A stretch of DNA of 64,000 nt from Marimonas lutisalis (GTDB lineage: Bacteria; Pseudomonadota; Alphaproteobacteria; Rhodobacterales; Rhodobacteraceae). Both the position numbers and the translations under genes were made by a program. Location of the stretch: assembly GCF_005434965.1 (NCBI RefSeq), contig NZ_SKCI01000001.1, forward strand, positions 567,370-631,369. The letters run 5' to 3'. Shown in pieces: positions 57,289-64,000 of this stretch; the first letter of the stretch is position 1, and the number at the start of each line of letters is the position of its first letter. Under the pieces are notes generated by a model. It did not search any database, was not told the DNA's origin, and was given only the letters and a program-made list of their open reading frames with translations.

Positions 57289-58212
57289 TCAGAGCCGGCG
57301 CGGGGCGGATATCGAGAAGAGCTCGGACGGGTGGAGCACGAGATCGAGCCCGAGCTTGAGGCAAACGGCGAGCACCAGCAGGGCGAGCAGGATGCGCAGC
57401 TGTTCGGCCTTGAGCAAAAGGCCGATGCGGGTGCCGATCTGGGCGCCGATCACCCCGCCCACGAGCAAGAGAACGGCCAGCACCGTGTCGACCGTGTGGC
57501 TGGTATAGGCGTGCATCATCGTGGTGTAGGCGGACACGAAGATGATCTGAAAGAGAGAGGTGCCGACTACGACCTTGGTTGGCATACCGAGGATGTAGAT
57601 CATCGCGGGTACGACGACGAAACCGCCGCCCACCCCCATGATGGCCGAGAGGACGCCGACGAAGAAACCGACGAGCAGGGGCGGGAAGACCGAGATGTAA
57701 AGCCCGGAGGCGCGGAAACGGAACCGCACCGGCATGGCATGCACCCAGTCGCGCCCGCCTTTCCTGCGTTTGGGCTGGGGGCCTTTGACCCGGGCCTTGC
57801 GGATGGCGTTCAGGCTTTCCACGAACATCAGCGCGCCGATCAGGCCGAGAAATACGACGTAGAAGAGATTGACCAGCAGATCGACCTGGCCGAGTTGGCG
57901 CAGCAGGTTGAAAATGTAGACCCCGACGGTCGAGCCGGCGAGGCCGCCCACCATCAGCGCGATGCCCATCGGGAAATCGACGGTGCGGCGTCGGATATGG
58001 GCGAGGATCGCCGAAAAGGACGAGGCTACGATCTGGTTGGCGGATGTGGCCACGGCAACGGCGGGCGGAATGCCGATGAAGAACAGAAGCGGCGTGATCA
58101 GGAACCCGCCGCCCACGCCGAACATGCCTGAGAGCAGGCCCACGACGAGTCCGATCGAAAGAAGGAGTGGGCCGTTCACCGACACTTCGGCGATGGGCAG
58201 ATAGAGTTCCAT
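57289..58212 (-). CDS. TSUP family sulfite/anion exporter (TauE/SafE)
   Basis: Inner membrane protein of 307 aa with about eight helices in two repeats; the motif GLLSGMFGVGGGFLITPLLFF and its second copy GVLSAIMGVGGGFVVVPAMIY are the TSUP signature. A basic cytoplasmic loop (KARVKGPQPKRRKGGRD) separates the halves. Members export sulfite, sulfoacetate or other anions; the substrate here is unknown. It lies upstream of the LuxR fusion on the same strand, but the 89-base gap leaves joint transcription open. Confidence 0.9.
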   Translation of the reverse strand: MELYLPIAEVSVNGPLLLSIGLVVGLLSGMFGVGGGFLITPLLFFIGIPPAVAVATSANQIVASSFSAILAHIRRRTVDFPMGIALMVGGLAGSTVGVYIFNLLRQLGQVDLLVNLFYVVFLGLIGALMFVESLNAIRKARVKGPQPKRRKGGRDWVHAMPVRFRFRASGLYISVFPPLLVGFFVGVLSAIMGVGGGFVVVPAMIYILGMPTKVVVGTSLFQIIFVSAYTTMMHAYTSHTVDTVLAVLLLVGGVIGAQIGTRIGLLLKAEQLRILLALLVLAVCLKLGLDLVLHPSELFSISAPRRL

Positions 58213-58334
58213 GGGACCCGGATGTGCCTGTTTGGATATGCGCCGCGCCTACGCCTGTGCCGGGGCGGTGGCAAGAGAGCGGGCCCGTCAAACCCCGGGT
58301 CTGCGTCAGTTCGCCCCGCTCGGAGCCGGCGCCA

Positions 58335-59711
58335 TCAGTTGCGGGGTGGGACCATCTTGCCGGGGTTGAGGATATTCTGTGGGTCGAGCGCCTGCTTGAT
58401 CGCGCCCATTACCTGCCAGCCCTGGCCGTGTTCCGCCTGCATGTATCCCATCTTGCCCACGCCGATGCCATGCTCACCGGTCATCGTGCCGCCCATGGCC
58501 AGAGCCCGTTCGACCATCCGGTTCGAGGCGGCCTTGACCCGTTCGAGCGCGGCCTGATCCGCGGGGTCGAACATGATGACCGAGTGGAAATTGCCATCGC
58601 CGACATGGCCCAGGATGGGGCCGTAAAGGCCGCTGTCGCGCAGGTCGGCGGCGGTTTCGTTCACCGCTTCGGCCAGCCGGGAAATGGGCACGCAGACATC
58701 GGTGACCAGCGATTTCCAGCCCGGCCGCGCCGCGTAGATCGCATAGGCGCCATTGTGGCGCATGGTCCAGAGCGCGTTGCGGTCTTCGGGCCGGGTGGCC
58801 CAGTCGAAGCCGTGACCGTTGTGATCGGCGATGATCGCGCCGAAGGTTTCGGCCATTTCGGCCACGCCCGTTTCCGAGCCGTGAAACTCGACCATCAAGT
58901 GCGGGCATTCGGGCATGGAGGCACCGGCATAGGCGTTGAACGCCTTGGCGGTTTCGGCATCCAGCAGCTCGATCCTGGCCATGGAGAGGCCCATCTGGAT
59001 GGTGTCGATCACCGCGCGCACGGCATCGTCGACGGTATCGAAGGCGCAGATCGCGGCGGTGATCGCCTCGGGCTGGCCGTGAAGTTTGAGGGTGAGCTCG
59101 GTAATCAGGCCGAGCGTGCCTTCGGCGCCGACGAAGAGGCCGGTAAGATCGTAGCCCGCAGCAGTTTTGCGGGCGCGGGTTCCGGTGCGGATGATGCGGC
59201 CATCGGCGAGCACCACTTCGAGCCCCAGCACGTTGTCGCGCATGGTGCCGTAGCGCACCGCGGTGGTGCCGCTGGCTCGGGTCGAGGCCATGCCGCCGAT
59301 CGAGGCGTTGGCGCCGGGATCGACGGGAAAGAACAACCCCGTAGCGCGCAGTTCCTCGTTCAGCGCCTCGCGGGTGATGCCGGGCTGCACCGCCACGTCC
59401 ATGTCGCCCTGGCGCAGGTCGAGCACCCGGTTCATGCGCGAGAAATCGACGACCACGCCGCCGGAGAAGGCCACCGCCTGACCTTCAAGCGAGGTGCCGG
59501 TGCCCCAGCCCACGACCGGCAGTTTGTGCGCGGCGCAGATCCTGACCAGGTCCGAGACCTCTTGCGTGGTTTCGGGATAGGCCACGGCATCGGGGGGCGT
59601 GGTGGGGAAATACGTCTCGGAGCGGCCATGCAGTTCCAGATCGGACTTGGACAGGCTGAGCCGTTGGCCTAGTAATGTGGACAACTCGGCAAGTGCAGCT
59701 TGAATCGGCAT
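58335..59711 (-). CDS. FAD-binding oxidase, D-lactate dehydrogenase (cytochrome)/GlcD-like
   Basis: Flavoprotein of 458 aa, start at 59711 (MPIQAALAELSTLLGQRLSL) after CCGGGGGAAA; an ATG at 59726 lacks a ribosome site. The PCMH FAD-binding domain contains PVVGWGTGTSLEGQAV, FPVDPGANASIGGMASTRAS and GYDLTGLFVGAEGTLGLITE. The C-terminal FAD-oxidase C domain has GHVGDGNFH and TGEHGIGVGKMGYM. This architecture matches mitochondrial-type D-lactate dehydrogenases and glycolate oxidase GlcD. No glcE/glcF is adjacent, which favours D-lactate. gloB at 10635 would make D-lactate, but it is far away. Confidence 0.87.
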   Translation of the reverse strand: MPIQAALAELSTLLGQRLSLSKSDLELHGRSETYFPTTPPDAVAYPETTQEVSDLVRICAAHKLPVVGWGTGTSLEGQAVAFSGGVVVDFSRMNRVLDLRQGDMDVAVQPGITREALNEELRATGLFFPVDPGANASIGGMASTRASGTTAVRYGTMRDNVLGLEVVLADGRIIRTGTRARKTAAGYDLTGLFVGAEGTLGLITELTLKLHGQPEAITAAICAFDTVDDAVRAVIDTIQMGLSMARIELLDAETAKAFNAYAGASMPECPHLMVEFHGSETGVAEMAETFGAIIADHNGHGFDWATRPEDRNALWTMRHNGAYAIYAARPGWKSLVTDVCVPISRLAEAVNETAADLRDSGLYGPILGHVGDGNFHSVIMFDPADQAALERVKAASNRMVERALAMGGTMTGEHGIGVGKMGYMQAEHGQGWQVMGAIKQALDPQNILNPGKMVPPRN

Positions 59712-59814
59712 AATTTCCCCCGGCATGTGTTTGCCGAAAGCCTAAGGGAAGCGGGTGGCGCGGGGAAGGGGAGCCCTTTTCAATTTGCTTAAAATTGCCC
59801 GAAGTTGAGGAGCG

Positions 59815-61503
59815 ATGACGCAGAAACGGGGATCCTTCCTGTCCGAAAGCCTGGCCAAGGGCTGGCAGGACCTTTGCCGGGGCGTCGAGGTGTTGCGGGA
59901 CCGCGGGCCGAGCCATTTCCAGTTCTGGCTGATCGCGCTGGGTATCGGGATCGGCGCGGGGTTTGCGGCGCTACTGTTCCGCACCGGGATCGAGGCCTTG
60001 CAGAGCTGGGCCTATGGCACGGAAAACGTGAACCGCCTGCATTCCTTCGTCGAAACGCTGCCCTGGTACTGGGTGCTTGCCATCCCGGCGCTGGGGGGCT
60101 TGGCCGTGGGGCTGATCCTGCATCATTTCACGGATGACGGGCGGGTGCGCTCGGTCGCAGAGGTGATCGAGGGATCGGCGCTTTACCAGGGGCGGGTCGA
60201 GGGCAAGGCGGGGCTGGCCTCGGCCGTGGCGTCTATGATCACGCTGGGCACCGGCGGATCGACCGGGCGCGAGGGGCCGGTGGTGCATATGGCCGCGCTT
60301 GTGTCGACCTGGGTAAGCGACCGGATCCACGCCAATGGCGTGACTGGGCGCGATCTGCTGGGCTGTGCGGTGGCCGCGGCGGTATCGGCCAGTTTCAACG
60401 CGCCGATTGCCGGGGCGCTTTTCGCGCTGGAGGTTGTGTTGCGCCATTTTGCCCTGCATGCCTTTGCGCCGATCGTGATCGCATCCGTCGCCGGCACGGT
60501 GATCAACCGGCTGGCCTTCGGCGATGTGACCGAGTTCACGCTGCCCGGCACCTCGGCGCTGGAATTCTATGTCGAGCTGCCGGCCTACCTGATCCTGGGG
60601 CTGGTCTGCGGCGTGGTGGCGGCGGCGCTGATGCGATCGGTGTTCTTCGCCGATGACGTGGCCAGCCACATGCAGGCGCGGGTGGGGCTGCCGCGCTGGC
60701 TGCGCCCGGCGATCACCGGGCTGATGCTGGGCGGGCTGGCGATCTGGTTTCCGCATATCGTCGGCGTGGGATACGAGACGACGAGTGCCGCGCTTACCGG
60801 GCAGCTGGTGCTGCACGAGGCGGTGGTGTTCGCGGTGCTGAAGGTGGTGGCGGTGGCGATCACCATGGCGGGCCGGATGGGGGGCGGGGTGTTTTCGCCC
60901 TCGCTGATGCTGGGGGCGCTGACCGGGCTGGCCTTTGGCCTGATCGCCACCTCGATCTTCCCCGAGGTTTCGGGCTCGCACACGCTTTATGCGCTGGCGG
61001 GCATGGGGGCGGTGGCGGCGGCGGTGCTGGGTGCGCCGATCTCGACCACGCTGATCGTGTTCGAGATGACCGGCGACTGGCAGACCGGGCTGGCGGTGAT
61101 GGTGGCGGTCAGCATGTCGACGGCGCTGGGATCACGGCTGGTGGACCGGTCGTTCTTCCTGACCGTGCTGGAACGGCGCGGCGTGCACCTGGCGGCGGGA
61201 CCGCAAGCCTATCTGCTGGCGATGTTCCGGGCGGCGGGCCTGATGAAACCGCTGGGCGACCGCGAATGCCCCGAGGAGGCCGAGCTGTGGGAGATGGTGC
61301 AGGACGGCGTTTACGTGGACGCCAATGCCACGTTGGAAACCGCGATGCCGGTCTTCGAGCGTTCGGGCGCGGCCTATCTGCCGGTGTTGAGCATCGCGGG
61401 CGAGGATCAGCCCCCCGAGCTGTGGGGGGCATTGTGGCATGTCGATGCTCTGAAGGCCTATAACAAGGCGCTGGCGGCGACGGCGGCGGAAGAGCATTCG
61501 TGA
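59815..61503 (+). CDS. ClC family chloride channel/transporter
   Basis: Membrane protein of 562 aa. The selectivity motif GTGGSTGREGPVV carries the gating glutamate E153; the second signatures are SFNAPIAGALFALEVV and GGVFSPSLMLGALTG. In the position of the E. coli proton glutamate E203 there is Val207 (ALEVV versus IIEEM), as in channel-type ClCs. The C-terminal ~130 residues (from RRGVHLAAGPQAYLLAMFR) look like a degenerate CBS-like domain. The start has GAGGAGCG. It is divergent from the dehydrogenase gene. Confidence 0.92.
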   Translation: MTQKRGSFLSESLAKGWQDLCRGVEVLRDRGPSHFQFWLIALGIGIGAGFAALLFRTGIEALQSWAYGTENVNRLHSFVETLPWYWVLAIPALGGLAVGLILHHFTDDGRVRSVAEVIEGSALYQGRVEGKAGLASAVASMITLGTGGSTGREGPVVHMAALVSTWVSDRIHANGVTGRDLLGCAVAAAVSASFNAPIAGALFALEVVLRHFALHAFAPIVIASVAGTVINRLAFGDVTEFTLPGTSALEFYVELPAYLILGLVCGVVAAALMRSVFFADDVASHMQARVGLPRWLRPAITGLMLGGLAIWFPHIVGVGYETTSAALTGQLVLHEAVVFAVLKVVAVAITMAGRMGGGVFSPSLMLGALTGLAFGLIATSIFPEVSGSHTLYALAGMGAVAAAVLGAPISTTLIVFEMTGDWQTGLAVMVAVSMSTALGSRLVDRSFFLTVLERRGVHLAAGPQAYLLAMFRAAGLMKPLGDRECPEEAELWEMVQDGVYVDANATLETAMPVFERSGAAYLPVLSIAGEDQPPELWGALWHVDALKAYNKALAATAAEEHS

Positions 61504-61513
61504 GATGGCGAGA

Positions 61514-61537
61514 GGTGGGTTGAAAACCCACCCTACG
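61514..61537. repeat. GGTGGG-TTGAAAA-CCCACCCTAC palindromic repeat, copy 2
   Basis: GGTGGGTTGAAAACCCACCC followed by TACG, directly after the ClC stop and before the convergent DUF427 gene stop (61541). It resembles 46439-46463 and the common GTAGGGTGGG-type REP sequences of proteobacteria. Confidence 0.7.
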
Positions 61538-61540
61538 CTG

Positions 61541-61885
61541 TCAGACGCGTTCGACGGCGACCTTGTCGCTGACGTAGAAGGCCAGGTGATCCTTGATGCG
61601 CGCGACGTCCTCGTTCGGGGTCTCGTAGGACCAGGCGGCGTTTTCCAGGGTGGTCGATTTCGTCACGATCGAGAAATAGGTGGCCTCGCCCTTCCAGGGG
61701 CAGGTGGTCTTGTGATCGCTGGCATCGAGAAAGGCCGTGGCGATATCTTCGCGCGGGAAATAGATCACCGGGGGCAGGTCGCCCTCGGTAAGTTCCAGGG
61801 CATTGCGGGTTTCGCCCAGAACGGCGCCGCCGGCGCGGACGACCCAGGTGCCGGGCGCACGGACGATGGTGATTTTCGGAGCCAT
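61541..61885 (-). CDS. DUF427 domain protein
   Basis: Small protein of 114 aa, start at 61885 (MAPKITIVRAPGTWVVRAGG) after GGGAAGGAA. The DUF427 features PPVIYFPREDIATAFL, DHKTTCPWKGEATYFSI and AAWSYETPNEDVARIKDHLAFY are intact. The function of the family is not established. It is convergent with the ClC gene, and its upstream neighbour pepP ends 61 bases away on the same strand. Confidence 0.9.
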   Translation of the reverse strand: MAPKITIVRAPGTWVVRAGGAVLGETRNALELTEGDLPPVIYFPREDIATAFLDASDHKTTCPWKGEATYFSIVTKSTTLENAAWSYETPNEDVARIKDHLAFYVSDKVAVERV

Positions 61886-61946
61886 TGGCCAATTCCTTCC
61901 CATTTCGGATTGCCCCGCAATAGCGCGTGAATGTTGCGCAATCGTG

Positions 61947-63749
61947 TCAGAGGGGCTCGGTTGCTTGCGCCAACCATAGACGAGCGGCATCGGAAACCCG
62001 AGGGCTGATTTTGTCGCGGCAGGCAGCATGGTAGCGGTTGAGCCAGTCGATCTCGCCCGCGGCCATCATCGCGGGCAGGATCAGCCGGCGGTCGATCGGC
62101 ACATAGGTGAGCGTGCGGAAATCGAACATCTCGCGATCATCGGCGCCGTCGAGGGCGGCCGCCTCGTGCACGACGATCAGGTTTTCGATGCGGATGCCGA
62201 AGGCGCCTTCGCGGTAGTAGCCCGGCTCGTTCGACAGGATCATGCCGGGTTTGAGCGGCACGTCAGAGACCCGCGAGAGCCGTTGCGGGCCCTCGTGGAC
62301 GCAGAGATAGACGCCGACGCCATGGCCCGTGCCGTGGTTGAAATCGAGCCCGGCAAGCCACAGCGGGTAGCGCGCCAGCGCATCGAGATCGCGGCCGGCG
62401 AGGCCCTTGGGAAAGCGTGTGCGGGAGATGGCGATCATGCCCTGCAATACGCGGGTGAAGCAGCGGCGTTCCTCGTCCCCCGGCGCGCCGACAGGCAGGG
62501 TGCGGGTGATGTCGGTGGTGCCGTCGATATACTGGCCACCCGAGTCGACGACGATGAGCTGGCCCTCATCCAGCCGCGTGTTGCTGTCTTCGGTCACGCG
62601 GTAATGCATCACCGCGCCATTGGGGCCGGTGCCGGCGATGGTGTCGAAGCTGACATCGAGAAGCGCGTTGGTGGCGCGCCGGCAGCCCTCGAGCGTGGTG
62701 ACCACGTCGATCTCGGTGATCGTGCCAGGGGGCTGTGCGTCGAACCAGGTGAGGAACTCGACCATCGCAGCCGCGTCGCGCAGGTGCGCCTCGGTCGTGG
62801 CGGCGATCTCGGCCGGGGTCTTGCAGGCCTTGGGCAGGATGCAGGGATCTTCGCCCCAGGCGTGGGAAACGCCGGCCTCGTCGAGTTCCTGCACGATGAG
62901 GATCGGCGCGGTCTTGGGATCGACGCGCACGGTGCCGGTGAGCGAATGCAGCGCGGGCGCCAGCGCCGCGGGCGGGCGGATGGTGACCTGGGTGCCCAGA
63001 TGCGCGCGCAGGCTGTCATCGACCTTGGCGGCATCGGCAAAGAGCGTCAGATGCGCGTTGTCGTGCAGGATGGCGAAGGCGTGTGGCACCGGGTTGCGCG
63101 GAATATCCGAGCCGCGGATGTTGAGCAGCCAGGCGATGGAATCGGCCAGGGTGATGACAGCGGCCGATTGCCCGGCCTCTTTCAGGGCCTGCGCCAGGCG
63201 GGCGCGTTTGGCCTCGTGCGTTTCGCCGGCGAGATCGGCGGGATAGGGGGTGATGCGGCCCCTGGGCGGTTCCGGCTGATCGGGCCATATCATGTCGACG
63301 AGGTTGGCATGTGGCGCGAGCGTGATGCCCTTGGGCGCAAGCGCGGTTTCCAGGGTGCTGATCTCGTCCGGAGTGTGCAGCCAGGGATCGTAGCCCACCG
63401 TGCCACCGCCGGGCAGGTGATCGGCGAGCCAGTGCTTGAGCTGGGTTTCGGGCCAGGGCACGGGGGTGAAATGCGCCAGGTCGATCTGGCGTTTCACCTG
63501 CGTGCGATAGCGCCCGTCGATGAAGACGCCGGCAATGTTGGGCAGCACGGCGCAGAACCCCGCCGAGCCGGTGAAGCCGGTGAGCCAGGCGAGCCGCGCG
63601 TCGCGGTCGGCTACGTATTCGCCCTGGTGCGCGTCGGCGCGCGGCACGAGGAACCCGGCGAGCCCCTCGGTTTTCATCAGCGCGCGGAGCGCGGCGAGGC
63701 GATCGGGCCCCTGGGAGGGGTTTGCGGTGTCTTCGAAGCTCTGGAACAT
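61947..63749 (-). CDS. pepP: Aminopeptidase P family metalloprotease (M24B)
   Basis: Dimetal Xaa-Pro aminopeptidase, 600 aa from ATG 63749 (MFQSFEDTANPSQGPDRLAA); an upstream frame to 63869 covers a repeat and lacks similarity. Two N-terminal creatinase-type domains precede the pita-bread catalytic domain. Metal ligands are in VVDSGGQYIDGTTDITRT (two Asp), HGTGHGVG (His), SNEPGYYREG and RIENLIV (two Glu). It is of the long, three-domain type similar to the eukaryotic cytosolic XPNPEP1. Confidence 0.92.
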   Translation of the reverse strand: MFQSFEDTANPSQGPDRLAALRALMKTEGLAGFLVPRADAHQGEYVADRDARLAWLTGFTGSAGFCAVLPNIAGVFIDGRYRTQVKRQIDLAHFTPVPWPETQLKHWLADHLPGGGTVGYDPWLHTPDEISTLETALAPKGITLAPHANLVDMIWPDQPEPPRGRITPYPADLAGETHEAKRARLAQALKEAGQSAAVITLADSIAWLLNIRGSDIPRNPVPHAFAILHDNAHLTLFADAAKVDDSLRAHLGTQVTIRPPAALAPALHSLTGTVRVDPKTAPILIVQELDEAGVSHAWGEDPCILPKACKTPAEIAATTEAHLRDAAAMVEFLTWFDAQPPGTITEIDVVTTLEGCRRATNALLDVSFDTIAGTGPNGAVMHYRVTEDSNTRLDEGQLIVVDSGGQYIDGTTDITRTLPVGAPGDEERRCFTRVLQGMIAISRTRFPKGLAGRDLDALARYPLWLAGLDFNHGTGHGVGVYLCVHEGPQRLSRVSDVPLKPGMILSNEPGYYREGAFGIRIENLIVVHEAAALDGADDREMFDFRTLTYVPIDRRLILPAMMAAGEIDWLNRYHAACRDKISPRVSDAARLWLAQATEPL

Positions 63750-63851
63750 GGAATCCCCTGTCGTTTCGGGTATCGAACCGCGAAACGCCGCGCGGCGCAA
63801 CGGGGAATGGGAGAAGATGGCAGGCCGACACAGGCCCCTTGGGCGGCGGGT

Positions 63852-63900
63852 GGGGGCCAGCCCCCACACCCCCGGGATATTTCTGGCAAGATGAAACAGG
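63852..63900 (+). repeat. CCCCGGGATATTT intergenic repeat, copy 3
   Basis: GGGGGCCAGCCCCCACA, then CCCCCGGGATATTTCTGG and CAAGATGAAACAGG. It lies between pepP (start 63749) and the partial gene at 63952, both leftward, and has the same plus-strand orientation as copies 1 and 2. Confidence 0.8.
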
Positions 63901-63951
63901 CGGACGGCGCCGCCCGCGCGGCGACGCGCCGGGCTGTCATGCCGTGCGGGG

Positions 63952-64000
63952 TCAGCCTGCCTTTTTGATACCGAGGAAGCGGGCGCGGGCGCGCGGATCG
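63952..64000 (-). CDS. C-terminal end of an unidentified leftward gene (truncated by window edge)
   Basis: Fifteen codons before a TGA at 63952-63954 read DPRARARFLGIKKAG. The reading frame continues off the window. The tail alone does not identify the family. Confidence 0.45.
   Translation of the reverse strand, partial: DPRARARFLGIKKAG

Noticed and set aside
57200-58291. Upstream extension of the LuxR-hydrolase frame as a 955-residue fusion
   Set aside because: The extension is out of frame with the TSUP gene that occupies this DNA. A good ribosome site and family-like start exist at 57199.

Overview
This window is a stretch of chromosome from an alphaproteobacterium of the Rhodobacteraceae (Roseobacter/Paracoccaceae group). 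The evidence is the high GC content, the tol-pal-linked cpoB-tilS-ftsH order, the five-gene atpHAGDC operon without the F0 genes, the ftsZ-lpxC-bamD-recN order, a CIRCE-controlled groESL, and many family-typical genes (TIGR01459 HAD hydrolase, DUF2161 protein, YcgN, DUF427). No plasmid, phage, insertion sequence, CRISPR array, tRNA or rRNA was seen. Most genes are housekeeping or ordinary metabolism.

Layout. 1-4.9 kb: cpoB (truncated by the window edge), tilS, ftsH and a trans-aconitate methyltransferase, all rightward and closed by a strong hairpin. 4.9-11.4 kb (leftward): M23 peptidase, clpA, a secreted multidomain serine hydrolase, gloB. 11.4-14.4 kb: a methyltransferase, then an anchored RTX-like repeat protein and an unknown gene. 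14.8-20.2 kb: ATP synthase F1 operon and an H-type lectin gene. 20.2-29.1 kb: prs, a DsbA-family isomerase, an alpha/beta hydrolase, threonine aldolase, ycgN-ribF, a MaoC hydratase, a HAD hydrolase, a Gly-rich secreted protein, an SGNH esterase and ppaC. 29.4-34.4 kb: a DUF2161 nuclease-like protein, a flavin monooxygenase, a hydrolase, a TraB/GumN protein and a membrane protein. 34.5-36.7 kb: groESL. 36.7-43.3 kb: small regulators and enzymes, a DMT transporter, Nudix, a lipase overlapping an orphan phnM, and cytochrome c.

43.4-49.3 kb is a leftward homoprotocatechuate (3,4-dihydroxyphenylacetate) meta-cleavage operon, hpaF-hpaE-hpaD-(VOC dioxygenase)-cupin-hpaG-hpaH. It takes the ring-cleavage product toward 2-oxo-4-hydroxyhept-2-ene-1,7-dioate, but the aldolase, hydroxylase and regulator are not in view. 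Its promoter carries a perfect palindrome over the -10 box. It holds two unrelated ring-cleaving dioxygenases for the same step. It lies where ftsQ/ftsA would be expected, directly before ftsZ. 49.7-55.2 kb: ftsZ, lpxC, bamD, recN. 55.4-63.7 kb: a LuxR-type regulator fused to an alpha/beta-hydrolase fold lacking catalytic residues, a TSUP exporter, a D-lactate/glycolate-type dehydrogenase, a ClC channel, a DUF427 protein and aminopeptidase P. The window ends in the tail of another leftward gene.

The most unusual material is (i) the pseudo-hydrolase LuxR regulator, (ii) several families of short intergenic repeats, including a 108-bp element upstream of both clpA and ppaC, a palindrome nested inside another repeat, and a palindrome shared by an intergenic gap and a coding sequence, and (iii) the doubled dioxygenase step. 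No clear new multi-gene defence or mobile system was found.
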